Source: Helicobacteraceae bacterium (GTDB lineage Bacteria; Campylobacterota; Campylobacteria; Campylobacterales; Sulfurimonadaceae). Taken from it: 43,227 nucleotides of DNA. A model generated the notes under the pieces. It saw only the letters and a list, made by a program, of their open reading frames with translations, did not search any database and was not told the origin of the DNA. Position numbers and translations under genes: made by a program. The stretch lies in contig WFNF01000028.1 in NCBI GenBank assembly GCA_015488775.1, positions 1-43,227 of the forward strand, given 5' to 3'. Below, in pieces: positions 15,712 to 24,829 of this stretch (position 1 is the stretch's first letter; each line of letters opens with the position of its first letter).

Positions 15712-17121
15712 TTAACCTATACCTAAAACCATCATCCATAAAGTACCTACACTCAAAAAGATTATAGTATTGGCAAGAGTAACTATACCACCATTTTTAT
15801 AAATTTCTCCAGCACTCAAATATTCGCTACTAACAAATATAACATTTGCGGAAGATCCTTGAGGTGTAATTATAGAGTTAAAATTAGTTGCGAAAAGAAG
15901 CATTAGTGCCATCATTTCAGGAGGAACACCAGCTTCTATACCTACACTTAAAAACACACCATATAAGGCAAGCATTTGCGCTGTTTGAGAAACAAACAGA
16001 TAATGTATTAAAACATAAGAAACAATTAGAAGTATATAAACACTAAACCAAGAAAACCCAAGTAAGGATTGAGCAATATTATCACCAACATAATTCATAA
16101 AACCAAATTTATTTAGATATGTACTTAAAGTGTACAAGGTAGCAAACCAGATTAGAGTGTTTAAAGCTTCACCCTGCTCTTTTAAATCATCAATAGTAAA
16201 AATTTTACTTATCATCAAGATACCAAGTCCACCAAAGGCGACAGCAGTTTTGTCTATAGGAAAAAGTCCAGATAAAGACCATAATGTAACCATAGACAAA
16301 AATGTTATAGCAGTAATATACTCATTTTTACTCATCTTACCCATTTTAACAAGAGCCTCTTTTGCCATTATAGGTGCATTTGGTGTATCTTTAACCTCAG
16401 GTGGAAATACTTTATATAAAAGTCTAGGTATAAGTATAAACGCAACTAAAGATGGAACTAAGGCTGCAATAAACCAAGATCCAAAAGTTATATGTATGCC
16501 CATTTTTTCAGCAATTCCTGCACCAACAGGGTTAGATGCCATAGCAGTAAACCACAAAGCGGATGAGATAGAGAGACCTGCCATTGAATTCATCATTAAA
16601 AAGGCTCCCATCTTCTTTCTAGTACCATCAGCAACTTTTGAACCACTGTCATGAGCAAGAGAGTTAACTATAGGGTAAAGAACACCAGACCTAGCAGTAT
16701 TACTAGGGAAAGCTGCCGCAATTAAAATATCTGTAGCAAACATTGAATAACCCAAACCTAAGGTTGACTTACCAAATTTAGAAATTAAAATCATAGCTAT
16801 ACGTTTACCTAGCCCAGATTTAACAACAGCACGTGAAACCAAGAATGCAACAACAATTAAAAGTATAAAACTTTCTCCGAAACCAGAATAAGCTTCACTA
16901 GGCTTTAGAACACCACTAAGCACAGTAAAAGATAAGGCAATAATAGAAGCTACAAAAATTGGTAGTACATTCAGTATTATAGATAATATAGTTGTAAAGA
17001 AGATAGCAAATAGTTTCCATGCTTCAGGTTTTAAACCCTCTGGCGCAGGATATAGCCAAATAAGTAAACCAATTACTAATGTTAAAAAGCTCAAAAAAGA
17101 TTTTGATTGTAAAATTTTCAT
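15712..17121 (-). CDS. DASS/SLC13 family anion:sodium symporter
   Basis: An inner-membrane transporter of 469 residues with about 11-12 hydrophobic segments. Two hairpin motifs typical of divalent anion symporters are visible: AAAFPSNTARSG near residue 140 (SNT) and TPQGSSANVIF near 420 (second, SSA instead of SNT). The overall look matches the 2-oxoglutarate/malate translocator branch, so a dicarboxylate substrate is likeliest; sulfate cannot be excluded. AGGAG lies just upstream of the ATG. It is divergent from grpE-dnaK and followed by a 43-residue lipoprotein gene. Confidence 0.88.
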   Translation of the reverse strand: MKILQSKSFLSFLTLVIGLLIWLYPAPEGLKPEAWKLFAIFFTTILSIILNVLPIFVASIIALSFTVLSGVLKPSEAYSGFGESFILLIVVAFLVSRAVVKSGLGKRIAMILISKFGKSTLGLGYSMFATDILIAAAFPSNTARSGVLYPIVNSLAHDSGSKVADGTRKKMGAFLMMNSMAGLSISSALWFTAMASNPVGAGIAEKMGIHITFGSWFIAALVPSLVAFILIPRLLYKVFPPEVKDTPNAPIMAKEALVKMGKMSKNEYITAITFLSMVTLWSLSGLFPIDKTAVAFGGLGILMISKIFTIDDLKEQGEALNTLIWFATLYTLSTYLNKFGFMNYVGDNIAQSLLGFSWFSVYILLIVSYVLIHYLFVSQTAQMLALYGVFLSVGIEAGVPPEMMALMLLFATNFNSIITPQGSSANVIFVSSEYLSAGEIYKNGGIVTLANTIIFLSVGTLWMMVLGIG

Positions 17122-17244
17122 AAATTCTCCTAGTTTTATTCTTTAAATCATATCATAAAAGCCCCTTAAAAGCCTAAAATATGGATAATAGTCCACTTTA
17201 GTCTTATAGGCTCAACTTAATTGAATAATATTACTAAAGATATA

Positions 17245-17265
17245 CTTGACACCCATTGACTCAAT
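17245..17265 (+). promoter_or_regulatory. HAIR-like HspR operator
   Basis: CTTGACA-N7-ACTCAAT matches the HAIR consensus CTTGAGT-N7-ACTCAAG at 11 of 14 arm positions with exact spacing. It overlaps the -35 box and spacer of the grpE promoter, as expected for repression. HspR controls the dnaK genes of Helicobacter and Campylobacter. No CIRCE element (HrcA site) is seen in the gap. Confidence 0.8.
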
Positions 17266-17275
17266 ATGATATAAT
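17246..17275 (+). promoter_or_regulatory. sigma70 promoter of grpE-dnaK
   Basis: TTGACA (17246-17251), 18-base spacer, TATAAT (17270-17275), with an extended TG at 17267-17268. All hexamer positions are consensus, which is unusual in this phylum, where -35 boxes are mostly absent. The expected start is near 17282. Confidence 0.8.
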
Positions 17276-17309
17276 ACGTTCAGATTTCAAATAAAAGGAG
17301 TCCTAATTA

Positions 17310-17870
17310 ATGTCTGAAAAAGAAAACATTGATCAAGAGATACAAGAAGAAAATTTAGAAAACACCTCAAATGAAGATTCAATCTCAGAAGTAGAGATTG
17401 AAACTCAAGAGGAAGATGAACTTAGTAAAGTACAAAAAGAGTTATCTGAATTAAAAGATACTTATGCAAGAGTACATGCTGATTTTGACAACATAAAAAA
17501 AAGGTTGGAACGTGAAAAACACCAATCATTAGATTATGCTTTAGAAAAATTTGCAAAAGACTTAGTTCCAGTTGTTGATTCATTAACACTAGCACTTGAT
17601 TCTAAAAATAGTGATATCGCTGATGAAGACTTACTACCAAAAGTATTTGAGGGAGTTGAGCTTACTATGAAACAACTATTAAGCACTCTTGAAAAGCATG
17701 GAGTAACACAAGTAAGCGAAGATGAAGAGTTTGATCCAAATATTCATCATGCGGTTCAAAAAGTAGATTCTGATGATCATGAAAGTGGTCAAATTGTAAA
17801 TACTTTTCAAAAAGGTTATAAATACAAAGATCGTACATTACGCGATGCAATGGTAGTTATAGCTAACTAA
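17310..17870 (+). CDS. grpE: GrpE nucleotide exchange factor
   Basis: Exchanges ADP for ATP on DnaK. The 186-residue protein has a very acidic, disordered N-terminus (about 1-45), a long helical coiled-coil dimerisation part (about 45-100, containing DFDNIKKRLEREK), and the C-terminal beta-wing domain with FDPNIHHAVQ and KGYKYKDRTLRDAMV. AAGGAG lies nine bases upstream of the ATG. It is the first gene of the heat-shock unit, 50 bases before dnaK. In many relatives hrcA precedes grpE; here the upstream gene is a divergent transporter. Confidence 0.97.
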   Translation: MSEKENIDQEIQEENLENTSNEDSISEVEIETQEEDELSKVQKELSELKDTYARVHADFDNIKKRLEREKHQSLDYALEKFAKDLVPVVDSLTLALDSKNSDIADEDLLPKVFEGVELTMKQLLSTLEKHGVTQVSEDEEFDPNIHHAVQKVDSDDHESGQIVNTFQKGYKYKDRTLRDAMVVIAN

Positions 17871-17920
17871 TTATAGTTTAAAAACAAATAAATATTTAAA
17901 ATAGATTAAAGGAAATTAAT

Positions 17921-19801
17921 ATGAGTAAAGTAATAGGAATAGATTTAGGTACAACAAACTCTTGTGTAGCAGTATATGAAGGTGGTGAGGCTAAAATCAT
18001 CCCAAATAAAGAGGGTAAAAATACAACTCCTTCAATAGTTGCATTCACAGATAAAGGTGAAGTTTTGGTTGGTGAAAGTGCGAAACGTCAAGCTATTACT
18101 AATCCAGAAAAGACAATTACTTCTATAAAAAGAATTATGGGTCTGATGATGAGTGAAGAAAAAGCAAAAGAAGCTCATGATAAAGTAACTTATAAAATTG
18201 TAGATAAAAATGGGATGGCAGCTGTTGATGTTGCTGGTAAAATATATACACCACAAGAAGTTTCATCTAAAATTTTAATTAAACTAAAAGAGGATGCAGA
18301 ATCTTACATAGGTGGAAGTGTTACTGATGCGGTAATTACTGTACCTGCATACTTTAATGATGCACAAAGAAAAGCTACAAAAGAAGCAGGAACAATTGCA
18401 GGTCTTAATGTTTTAAGAATTATAAATGAGCCAACTGCTTCTGCACTTGCTTATGGACTTGATTCTAAAAGTGATGAAGAGGTAATTGTTTATGACCTTG
18501 GTGGTGGTACTTTTGATGTAACTACTTTAGAGATTAGCGATGGTACTTTTGAGGTTCTTTCGACTGATGGTAATGCATTTTTAGGTGGAGATGATTTTGA
18601 CAATAGAATTGTTGATTTTTTAAATGATGAGTTTAAAGCTGATCATAGTATAGATCTTAAAGCAGACAAGATGTCTCATCAACGTCTAAAAGAAGCTGCT
18701 GAAAATGCTAAAAAAGAGCTTTCAAGTGCTAGTGAAACTGAGATAAACTTACCATATATTTCTGGTGGTGCGGCTGGTCCATTACACCTTGTAGTAAAAC
18801 TTACACGTGCTAAATTTGAGGGAATGATTGAAGATTTAGTTAAAGAAACTATTTCACATATTGATGTTGCAATGAAAGATGCAGATTTATCACCAAGTGA
18901 CATTAAAGAAGTTATCATGGTTGGTGGTTCAACTCGTGTACCAAAAGCGCAAGAGATGGTATCTGCATATTTTGGTGGCAAAGATTTAAACAAAGGTGTT
19001 AATCCTGATGAAGTTGTTGCGGCTGGTGCTGCTATACAAGGTGGTGTTTTAAGAGGAGATGTAAAAGATGTTCTTCTTCTTGATGTTACACCACTTTCTT
19101 TAGGTATTGAAACTCTTGGTGGAGTTATGACTAAGATTATTGAAAAAGGTACTACTATACCTGTAAAAAAATCTCAAGTTTTCTCAACTGCAGAAGACAA
19201 TCAACCTGCTGTTTCTATATCTGTAGGTCAAGGTGAACGTGAGTTTGCTAAAGATAATAAATCTCTAGGTTTATTTGAATTAGGTGACATACCAGCTGCA
19301 CCACGCGGTGTTCCACAAATTGAAGTAACTTTTGATATTGATGCAAATGGTATATTAACTGTAAGCTCAACTGATAAAGGTACTGGAAAATCTCAATCAA
19401 TCACTATATCTGGTTCATCTGGACTAAGTGAAGAGGAGATTAACCAAATGGTTCAAGATGCTGAAAAGAATAAAGAAGCTGATGAAAAACTAAAAGAGAT
19501 GGTTGATACTAGAAATCAAGCTGATTCATTAATAGCAGCAACTGAAAAAACTTTAAATGAAGCTGGCGAAAATGTAGAAGCTAGTGAAAAAGAAGCTATA
19601 GAGAAAGCTATAAGTGAGCTTAAAGATACTTTAAAAGATGAAAATGCTACAAAAGAGCAAATAGATGAAAAAGTTAAGGCTTTAACAGAAGTTTCTCATA
19701 AAATGGCTGAAAATATGTATAAACAAAAAGATGGTGAGCAAGCTGGTGATGAAAAAGCTAAAAAAGATGACGATGATGTTATCGATGCTGAAATAGATTA
19801 A
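17921..19801 (+). CDS. dnaK: molecular chaperone DnaK (Hsp70)
   Basis: ATP-dependent folding chaperone. The 626-residue protein has the [10 protein letters not shown] phosphate-1 loop, the DLGGGTFDV phosphate-2 motif, [11 protein letters not shown] and the [14 protein letters not shown] linker. It continues with the substrate-binding beta domain (about 390-500), the helical lid and a charged tail ending in [11 protein letters not shown]. All landmarks are intact and the length is typical. AAAGGAAA precedes the ATG. It is expressed with grpE from the HAIR-controlled promoter. A strong hairpin follows the stop. dnaJ is not in the window. Confidence 0.98.
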   Translation: MSKVIGIDLGTTNSCVAVYEGGEAKIIPNKEGKNTTPSIVAFTDKGEVLVGESAKRQAITNPEKTITSIKRIMGLMMSEEKAKEAHDKVTYKIVDKNGMAAVDVAGKIYTPQEVSSKILIKLKEDAESYIGGSVTDAVITVPAYFNDAQRKATKEAGTIAGLNVLRIINEPTASALAYGLDSKSDEEVIVYDLGGGTFDVTTLEISDGTFEVLSTDGNAFLGGDDFDNRIVDFLNDEFKADHSIDLKADKMSHQRLKEAAENAKKELSSASETEINLPYISGGAAGPLHLVVKLTRAKFEGMIEDLVKETISHIDVAMKDADLSPSDIKEVIMVGGSTRVPKAQEMVSAYFGGKDLNKGVNPDEVVAAGAAIQGGVLRGDVKDVLLLDVTPLSLGIETLGGVMTKIIEKGTTIPVKKSQVFSTAEDNQPAVSISVGQGEREFAKDNKSLGLFELGDIPAAPRGVPQIEVTFDIDANGILTVSSTDKGTGKSQSITISGSSGLSEEEINQMVQDAEKNKEADEKLKEMVDTRNQADSLIAATEKTLNEAGENVEASEKEAIEKAISELKDTLKDENATKEQIDEKVKALTEVSHKMAENMYKQKDGEQAGDEKAKKDDDDVIDAEID

Positions 19802-19810
19802 GAAAAATTA

Positions 19811-19832
19811 AAGCTAGGTTAAATCCTAGCTT
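19811..19832 (+). terminator. hairpin after dnaK
   Basis: AAGCTAGG and CCTAGCTT form a perfect 8-bp stem with a six-base loop ten bases after the dnaK stop. No long T run follows, so it may act as a terminator or as a 3'-end stabilising structure. Confidence 0.6.
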
Positions 19833-19898
19833 ACCACTTTACACAAAATTAAAAAAAACACTTATAGATATAGATATTAAACCTCAATTTTATTATAT

Positions 19899-19912
19899 TA
19901 CATTATAATGTA
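19899..19912 (+). promoter_or_regulatory. palindromic promoter element of the ankyrin gene
   Basis: TACATTATAATGTA is a perfect 14-base palindrome containing TATAAT (19904-19909). A start near 19916 would leave a leader of about 24 bases. A dimeric regulator site over the -10 is possible but not shown. Confidence 0.4.
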
Positions 19913-19939
19913 GTCAAAATTTATTTTCAGGGATAACTA

Positions 19940-20554
19940 TTGCGTTATATTTTCATACTTTTCACATTCGCTACACTTCTATTTTCTTCAGAGATTCATG
20001 ACGCAGTAAACTCTGGAAACTTAAAAAAAGTTAAAGCTCTACTTAAAGAATACAAAGTAGATACTAAAAATGAGCAGTACAATCAGACACCTTTGCATCT
20101 AGCAGTTTACAATGAAAATTATGATATTACTAAGCTTCTAATAGACAACAAAGCTAATGTTAATGCTAAAATGGTGAATGGTCAAACTGCACTATTTATA
20201 TCGTCCTATCTAGGGGATGTAAAAATAACAGAGCTACTTCTTAAACATGGAGCTAAAGTAAGCATAAAAGACATTAGAGGCAACACAGCATTACATAGAG
20301 CAGCAGAAGGTGGTGATCCTGAAAGTGTAAAAATATTGATTAAAGCAAAAGCAAATGTAAATGCAAAAAATGATGCAAAATCTACACCTCTACATATTGC
20401 TGCATACATGGGTAATGAAGAGGCTTTATGGGTTTTATTGAAAAATGGTGCTGATATAACTATATTGAATGATGAAGATATGTCACCAATTGACGAAGCA
20501 GATGAAGAGGATAACGATAGATTAGTTAAAATTATGCAACAGTATGAAAAATAA
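19940..20554 (+). CDS. periplasmic ankyrin-repeat protein
   Basis: A 204-residue exported protein: hydrophobic signal (MRYIFILFTFATLLFSS), then five to six ankyrin repeats of about 33 residues. Repeats carry the TPLHLA / TALHRAA / TPLHIAAY motif and end in ANVNAK-type turns. Such proteins bind partner proteins; one in Pseudomonas (AnkB) supports a periplasmic catalase, but no catalase gene is here. The start is TTG, chosen because AGGG lies seven bases upstream and it gives a full signal peptide. The 3' end overlaps the ABC ATPase gene by 11 bases, so the two are coupled. Confidence 0.85.
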   Translation: MRYIFILFTFATLLFSSEIHDAVNSGNLKKVKALLKEYKVDTKNEQYNQTPLHLAVYNENYDITKLLIDNKANVNAKMVNGQTALFISSYLGDVKITELLLKHGAKVSIKDIRGNTALHRAAEGGDPESVKILIKAKANVNAKNDAKSTPLHIAAYMGNEEALWVLLKNGADITILNDEDMSPIDEADEEDNDRLVKIMQQYEK

Positions 20555-21155
20555 TGTTCTTAATATAGAAAATCTTACATTTGCATATAAAAACTCTAAG
20601 CCAATATATAAAAACTTTAATCTAAATATAGCTAAATCTCAAATCAAAGTTATAGTTGGTGCGAGTGGATCTGGAAAAACAACTCTTTTTTCGCTAATTA
20701 CTAAATCTTTAAGCCCTCAAACTGGAACTATCACTAATAAAAAAGTTGTGCAAGTATATCAAGACCCATACACATCTTTTCATACATCTTATACTATAAA
20801 AAATCAAATTCAAGATGTAACAGCATTAGGTAATTTACATTTATACTTAAAATCATTGTCACTAGATGAAAAATTACTTTATAAAAAGCCATCAGAGCTA
20901 TCTGGAGGACAACTTCAAAGGTGTTCAATACTTAGAGCCTTATTACAAGAGCCTGAGTTATTACTACTGGATGAGCCTACATCTGCACTTGATAATGTAG
21001 TTCAACTTGATGTGATGAAAAAAATTATTTCAATATCAAAAAATATTGGAATACTATTAATAACTCATGATAATGCCTTAGCATCTTGGTGTGCAGATGA
21101 GATTATTACTTTAGAAACTGACTCATACCAAGATAACCAAATCCAGCCATCATAA
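20544..21155 (+). CDS. orphan ABC transporter ATP-binding protein (peptide/nickel type)
   Basis: A 203-residue nucleotide-binding subunit: Walker A GASGSGKTT (near 40), Q-loop VYQDPYTSF (near 75), signature LSGGQLQRCSILRAL (near 118), Walker B LLLLDEPTSALD and the switch His in ITHD. The QDPxxS Q-loop is typical of DppD/DppF/NikE-type ATPases. No permease or binding protein is next to it, so the partner must be encoded elsewhere. It starts inside the ankyrin gene end. It also overlaps the end of the convergent crcB gene by 50 bases, an unusually long antisense overlap. Confidence 0.9.
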   Translation: MKNNVLNIENLTFAYKNSKPIYKNFNLNIAKSQIKVIVGASGSGKTTLFSLITKSLSPQTGTITNKKVVQVYQDPYTSFHTSYTIKNQIQDVTALGNLHLYLKSLSLDEKLLYKKPSELSGGQLQRCSILRALLQEPELLLLDEPTSALDNVVQLDVMKKIISISKNIGILLITHDNALASWCADEIITLETDSYQDNQIQPS

Positions 21156-21498
21156 CACTTCCAAACATATTTAAAAACATATTTGTAAATCCTAAAACTA
21201 TTTGACCTTGGTGCAAAAATAAAAAACTTTCAATTGCAAAAGTTGAATATGTAGTTAATGCTCCTAAAATTCCAGTTGACATAAATGATTTAACAGGAGT
21301 AGAAAAAAATGTTGTATAAAAAAAAAGAGCAAAAAGTATCCCCATAGCAAATGAGCCTAATAGATTTACCCCCAAAGTACCAAATGGTAAGGCGTGAGGT
21401 AGTTTATTAGATATAACACCATTTAGATAGGATCTTAAAATTGCTCCTATAAAACCACCACTACCTATTGCTAGAACTGTTTGCCAACCCATCATCAT
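21106..21498 (-). CDS. crcB: fluoride exporter Fluc (CrcB)
   Basis: A small dual-topology inner-membrane fluoride channel, about 130 residues, four hydrophobic helices. Conserved motifs are GGFIGAILRSYL at the N-terminus, GTLGVNLLGSF (pore Asn) and GILGALTTYSTF (Phe-box/TM3 break). Three consecutive ATG codons (21498, 21495, 21492) are possible starts; AAAAGG is three bases from the first and six from the second, so the second may be used. The start overlaps the end of plsC by 38 bases. There is only one crcB copy here, consistent with a homodimer. No fluoride riboswitch is recognised upstream. Confidence 0.92.
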   Translation of the reverse strand: MMMGWQTVLAIGSGGFIGAILRSYLNGVISNKLPHALPFGTLGVNLLGSFAMGILFALFFYTTFFSTPVKSFMSTGILGALTTYSTFAIESFLFLHQGQIVLGFTNMFLNMFGSVMMAGFGYLGMSQFLK

Positions 21499-22159
21499 AT
21501 ACCTTTTGCATTTGTATTCTTAACTTATTTAACCACTCTTTATCTCTTTTATCAGCAACAAATTGATCAAGAATTATAGCTTTCACAGTGCCACTATTAT
21601 ATATTTTATTTTTAATATCATAGTGTCTAGCAGTTCCAAGAAGAACAACTGCCTGAACTTTTAACTGGTACTTATCTGCAACAAACTTTGCACCTGGTTT
21701 AAATGGCAACATCTTTCCACTTCTACTTCTAGTTCCCTCAGGAAACATACAAACTAACCTATCATTATCAACTCTATCTTTAACATCTTTCATCAGTTTT
21801 ATAAGAGAAGTTTTACTTTCACGCTCAATCATAATATGTTTAGGCATTCTTAGTGCATATCCAAACCAAGGCATATAGAAAAGCTCTTTTTTTGCAACCC
21901 AAGCAAGATTTCTTGTAGTAATCATCTCAATAGAACTAACATCCAAATCACTTTCATGGTTTATTAAAAGCATTTGAGTATCCTTTTTTACCTTACCAGT
22001 TTTCCTAACTCTATACATAATCAATCTATGATAAAAGTATGAAATAGATTTTATAGCCCAAGGTTTAGGTAAAAAGTAAAATATAACTATATATATAGAT
22101 GTTAAAACAAAATATATTATAGTTGCATAAGCCCATTTAATAAATGCATAAATCTTCAT
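21461..22159 (-). CDS. plsC: 1-acyl-sn-glycerol-3-phosphate acyltransferase
   Basis: Adds the second acyl chain in phosphatidic acid synthesis at the inner membrane. The 232-residue protein has a hydrophobic N-terminal anchor (about 5-35), the catalytic NHESDLD (H-x4-D), the glycerol-phosphate motif FPEGTRSRSG and the conserved P-G segment KPGAKF. The ATG at 22159 is preferred. A TTG at 22225 is in frame but would add 22 Lys-rich residues and lie deep in the upstream gene. The chosen start still overlaps that gene by 23 bases. It is co-transcribed with the purine and SH3-domain genes. Confidence 0.9.
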   Translation of the reverse strand: MKIYAFIKWAYATIIYFVLTSIYIVIFYFLPKPWAIKSISYFYHRLIMYRVRKTGKVKKDTQMLLINHESDLDVSSIEMITTRNLAWVAKKELFYMPWFGYALRMPKHIMIERESKTSLIKLMKDVKDRVDNDRLVCMFPEGTRSRSGKMLPFKPGAKFVADKYQLKVQAVVLLGTARHYDIKNKIYNSGTVKAIILDQFVADKRDKEWLNKLRIQMQKVYDDGLANSSSNR

Positions 22160-23192
22160 TATTGATCCATCCCACCTTTTCATTTTCAATTTTAATTTTT
22201 TTATAATTTTCAATTTCACCCTCAACTAAAAACATTTGTTTTCTATCAAGAACCCTGAATATAGTTGAATTTTTCATTGGTAAAAGTAGAATTTTAGAAT
22301 TTTTCTTAACACAAATTTCTTCTTGTGGCATAAACATATAAACTAAATATATTATAGGAAATATAGCAAGAACTATAAGATAATACCTTCTTGAATATAT
22401 AACCAACATTATTAAAAGTAATAAAGATACACCAACTATAAGCATCTTCGTAGTATCATGGCTTTTTTCTTTAGGTTTTAAATCAACCTGAGTTACAACT
22501 TTGTCATCGTCCAAAACTATAGGTATATTAATATCTACATATTCTGATTTCTTAATGTTGAAATAATTAAATTTAAAAATTTCAATTTCTTTATCTAAAA
22601 TCAAATAGTACGTAATATTTGCGTTAAAGCCATCTCTTTTATATGATTCAAAACCTTGTTTATCTATATCATTAAATTTTAGATTCTTACACATAGAGTA
22701 AGTTATCTTTCCTTTAAAAACCAATATATTATTTTTATCATCATAATGTTTAGTAGAATATTCATCTACTACAAAATTGTTTGCAACAATATGTGAATAT
22801 TTTTTATTTGGATTTAGACTTGTAGTTTTTATTTTTTTATTTTTTATTTTTTTTGTAAAATTTTCATCATTATTAGTAATAGTAATACTTAAAGAAGGTA
22901 TAGTAACCCTATAACCTTTAACATAAAAATAAAAAGTATCATACTCAAATCCTGAGTCATGACGTATGTGTGGTTCGTTATTTAACAAACCCACTGATTT
23001 ATTTTTAGCAAAAGAATAATCAATTGTATCGTACTCAGCCTCAGTGATTAGAACTTTATAAGTTACAGAAAATATTTGTGAAGATGTAACTCTATCTGGC
23101 ACATCTTCATAGCTTATGTAGATTACATTTTGAGCTAAGGCAGTAAAACTTAAGAAAATAGATGCTAGTAAAGCAAAAAAATGTTTATTCAT
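22137..23192 (-). CDS. exported membrane protein with C-terminal SH3-like domain
   Basis: Not assigned to a named family. The 351-residue protein has a signal peptide (about 1-20), a beta-rich periplasmic part (about 21-245) vaguely like BatD-type Ig folds, two adjacent hydrophobic helices (about 250-290), and a C-terminal segment (about 295-350) of the bacterial SH3 type. That segment shows VKKNSKILLLP, FRVLDRKQ, VEGE and KVGWINNEDL. With two spans after a cleaved signal, the SH3-like tail would again be periplasmic, possibly touching peptidoglycan. Its ATG directly abuts the purQ stop; plsC starts within its 3' end. Confidence 0.75.
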   Translation of the reverse strand: MNKHFFALLASIFLSFTALAQNVIYISYEDVPDRVTSSQIFSVTYKVLITEAEYDTIDYSFAKNKSVGLLNNEPHIRHDSGFEYDTFYFYVKGYRVTIPSLSITITNNDENFTKKIKNKKIKTTSLNPNKKYSHIVANNFVVDEYSTKHYDDKNNILVFKGKITYSMCKNLKFNDIDKQGFESYKRDGFNANITYYLILDKEIEIFKFNYFNIKKSEYVDINIPIVLDDDKVVTQVDLKPKEKSHDTTKMLIVGVSLLLLIMLVIYSRRYYLIVLAIFPIIYLVYMFMPQEEICVKKNSKILLLPMKNSTIFRVLDRKQMFLVEGEIENYKKIKIENEKVGWINNEDLCIY

Positions 23193-23864
23193 CTATTTAA
23201 AAAAAGCTTCTAACATCTTTTTACCATCAGAACTTCCAAGTATAGATTCCATAGCACGTTCAGGATGAGGCATAAGACCAAAAACATTTTTTTCTTTATT
23301 ACAAATACCAGCAATAGAGTCTACCGAACCATTGGGATTAGAGATTTCACCATTATCATCTGTATATTTTAACAATACCTGATCATTATCATAAAGATCT
23401 TTTAAGCCATCGTTATCAATATAAAAATTTCCATCATGATGAGCAATAGGGATATTTAACACCTCATAATTCTCACATTTAGCTAAAAAATCATTTTTAT
23501 TTGAAACAACACCTAACTTATGATGTTTAGAAATAAAATGCAAATGTTCATTTCTTTTTAAAGCACCTGGTAATAAGCCAGATTCAGTTAAAACTTGAAA
23601 ACCGTTACAGATACCTAAAACATTATTACCATTAGATGCGAACTCTTTAACGGCCTTCATAATTGGTGAATAAGTAGCAATTGCACCAGATCTTAGATAA
23701 TCGCCATATGAAAAACCACCAGCAATAACAACTAGGTCAGTGTCCTCAGGGATAGAAGTCTCTTTATGCCATAATATTGTAGTTTTTGCACCTAAAGATT
23801 CAAATGCATGAGTTGTATCATGCTCACAGTTAGTTCCAGGAAATTGAACAACTGCTACTTTCAT
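23193..23864 (-). CDS. purQ: phosphoribosylformylglycinamidine synthase, glutaminase subunit
   Basis: Supplies ammonia from glutamine to the FGAM synthase complex (PurL-PurQ-PurS). The 223-residue class I amidotransferase has VVQFPGTNCEHD at the N-terminus, GGFSYGDYLRSGA, the nucleophile Cys in LGICNGFQVL and the catalytic His/Glu in LMPHPERAME. Its start overlaps the purS stop by four bases (ATGA), showing coupling. purL is not in the window. Confidence 0.97.
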   Translation of the reverse strand: MKVAVVQFPGTNCEHDTTHAFESLGAKTTILWHKETSIPEDTDLVVIAGGFSYGDYLRSGAIATYSPIMKAVKEFASNGNNVLGICNGFQVLTESGLLPGALKRNEHLHFISKHHKLGVVSNKNDFLAKCENYEVLNIPIAHHDGNFYIDNDGLKDLYDNDQVLLKYTDDNGEISNPNGSVDSIAGICNKEKNVFGLMPHPERAMESILGSSDGKKMLEAFFK

Positions 23865-24103
23865 TTTACTAACTCAATAACATAATCTTCTATTACCGTG
23901 TTAGCCAAAAGTTCTTCACACATTTTTTTAACTTCTTCTCTTGCAGATTTTTCATCATTAGAGTTAAGTTCTAAAACTATTTGTTTACCAATACGAACAT
24001 CTTCAACACCCTCAAAATGTAAAGAGTCTAATGCATGATGAACAGCCTTACCTTGAGAGTCTAAAACTCCCTTTTTTAGTGAAATATTTACTATAGCAGT
24101 CAT
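23861..24103 (-). CDS. purS: phosphoribosylformylglycinamidine synthase, PurS subunit
   Basis: An 80-residue bridging subunit of the multi-protein FGAM synthase. It shows the family pattern VNISLKKGVLDSQGKAVHHAL, a central VRIGKQI strand, and NTVIEDY near the C-terminus. Its presence implies a small-type PurL, as in Gram-positives and Campylobacterota. It lies nine bases after purC and overlaps purQ by four bases. Confidence 0.96.
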   Translation of the reverse strand: MTAIVNISLKKGVLDSQGKAVHHALDSLHFEGVEDVRIGKQIVLELNSNDEKSAREEVKKMCEELLANTVIEDYVIELVK

Positions 24104-24112
24104 AGTTTATCC

Positions 24113-24826
24113 TTATTTTTTTAAAATTCTTTCTAATACTTGTTCATATGCAACTTTTAAGCCACCTAGACCTTGACGAAATCTATCTTTATCTAGTTTT
24201 TCACCACTTTCCATATCCCAAAAACGGCAGTTATCTGGAGAGATCTCATCTATTAAAATAATATTATTATCTTTATCTTTACCAAATTCTAGTTTAAAAT
24301 CTACAAGATTTAAACCTTTTTGTGCAAAGTACGGTTTTAAAATATCATTAATTTGTCTAGCCATACGACGAAGTTTATCCAACTCGTCTTGGTATTCAAC
24401 TAAACCTAAAATTAGAGCATGTTGATCATTTAGTTTTGGATCACCAAGTGCATCATCTTTGTAATCAAATTCCACTAAAGTAAATGGTAGAACTTTTCCA
24501 TCTTCAATGCCTAAATTTCTACTCAAAGATCCAGTAGCAATATTTCTCACAATAACTTCTATTAAGATTACATCAGCTTTTTTATGCAACATATTGTTGT
24601 CATCTAACATCTCCACAAAGTGAGTAGGAATACCCTTAGAATCAAGAAGCTTAAACAACTCAGTTGAAATTTTATTATTTAAAGCACCTTTACCTGCCTC
24701 ACTAGATTTTTTTTCACCATTAAATGCTGTCAAATCATCTTTAAACTCAGATATAACTAAATTTTCATCTTCTGTAAGGTAAAGTCTTTTTGCTTTACCT
24801 TCATACAATAACTCTTTTTTTTGCAT
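24113..24826 (-). CDS. purC: SAICAR synthase
   Basis: Joins aspartate to CAIR in purine synthesis using ATP. The 237-residue protein has [11 protein letters not shown] (ATP loop), the FNGEKK motif, [13 protein letters not shown] and the signature [12 protein letters not shown] near residue 190. Length is normal. It starts three bases after the ctpA stop and is followed by purS and purQ, so three purine steps are co-transcribed with a cell-envelope protease. Confidence 0.97.
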   Translation of the reverse strand: MQKKELLYEGKAKRLYLTEDENLVISEFKDDLTAFNGEKKSSEAGKGALNNKISTELFKLLDSKGIPTHFVEMLDDNNMLHKKADVILIEVIVRNIATGSLSRNLGIEDGKVLPFTLVEFDYKDDALGDPKLNDQHALILGLVEYQDELDKLRRMARQINDILKPYFAQKGLNLVDFKLEFGKDKDNNIILIDEISPDNCRFWDMESGEKLDKDRFRQGLGGLKVAYEQVLERILKK

Positions 24827-24829
24827 CTA

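Noticed and set aside
22160-22225. TTG-initiated extension of plsC
   Set aside because: Lys-rich non-conserved residues inside the upstream gene; ATG at 22159 gives a normal PlsC N-terminus.
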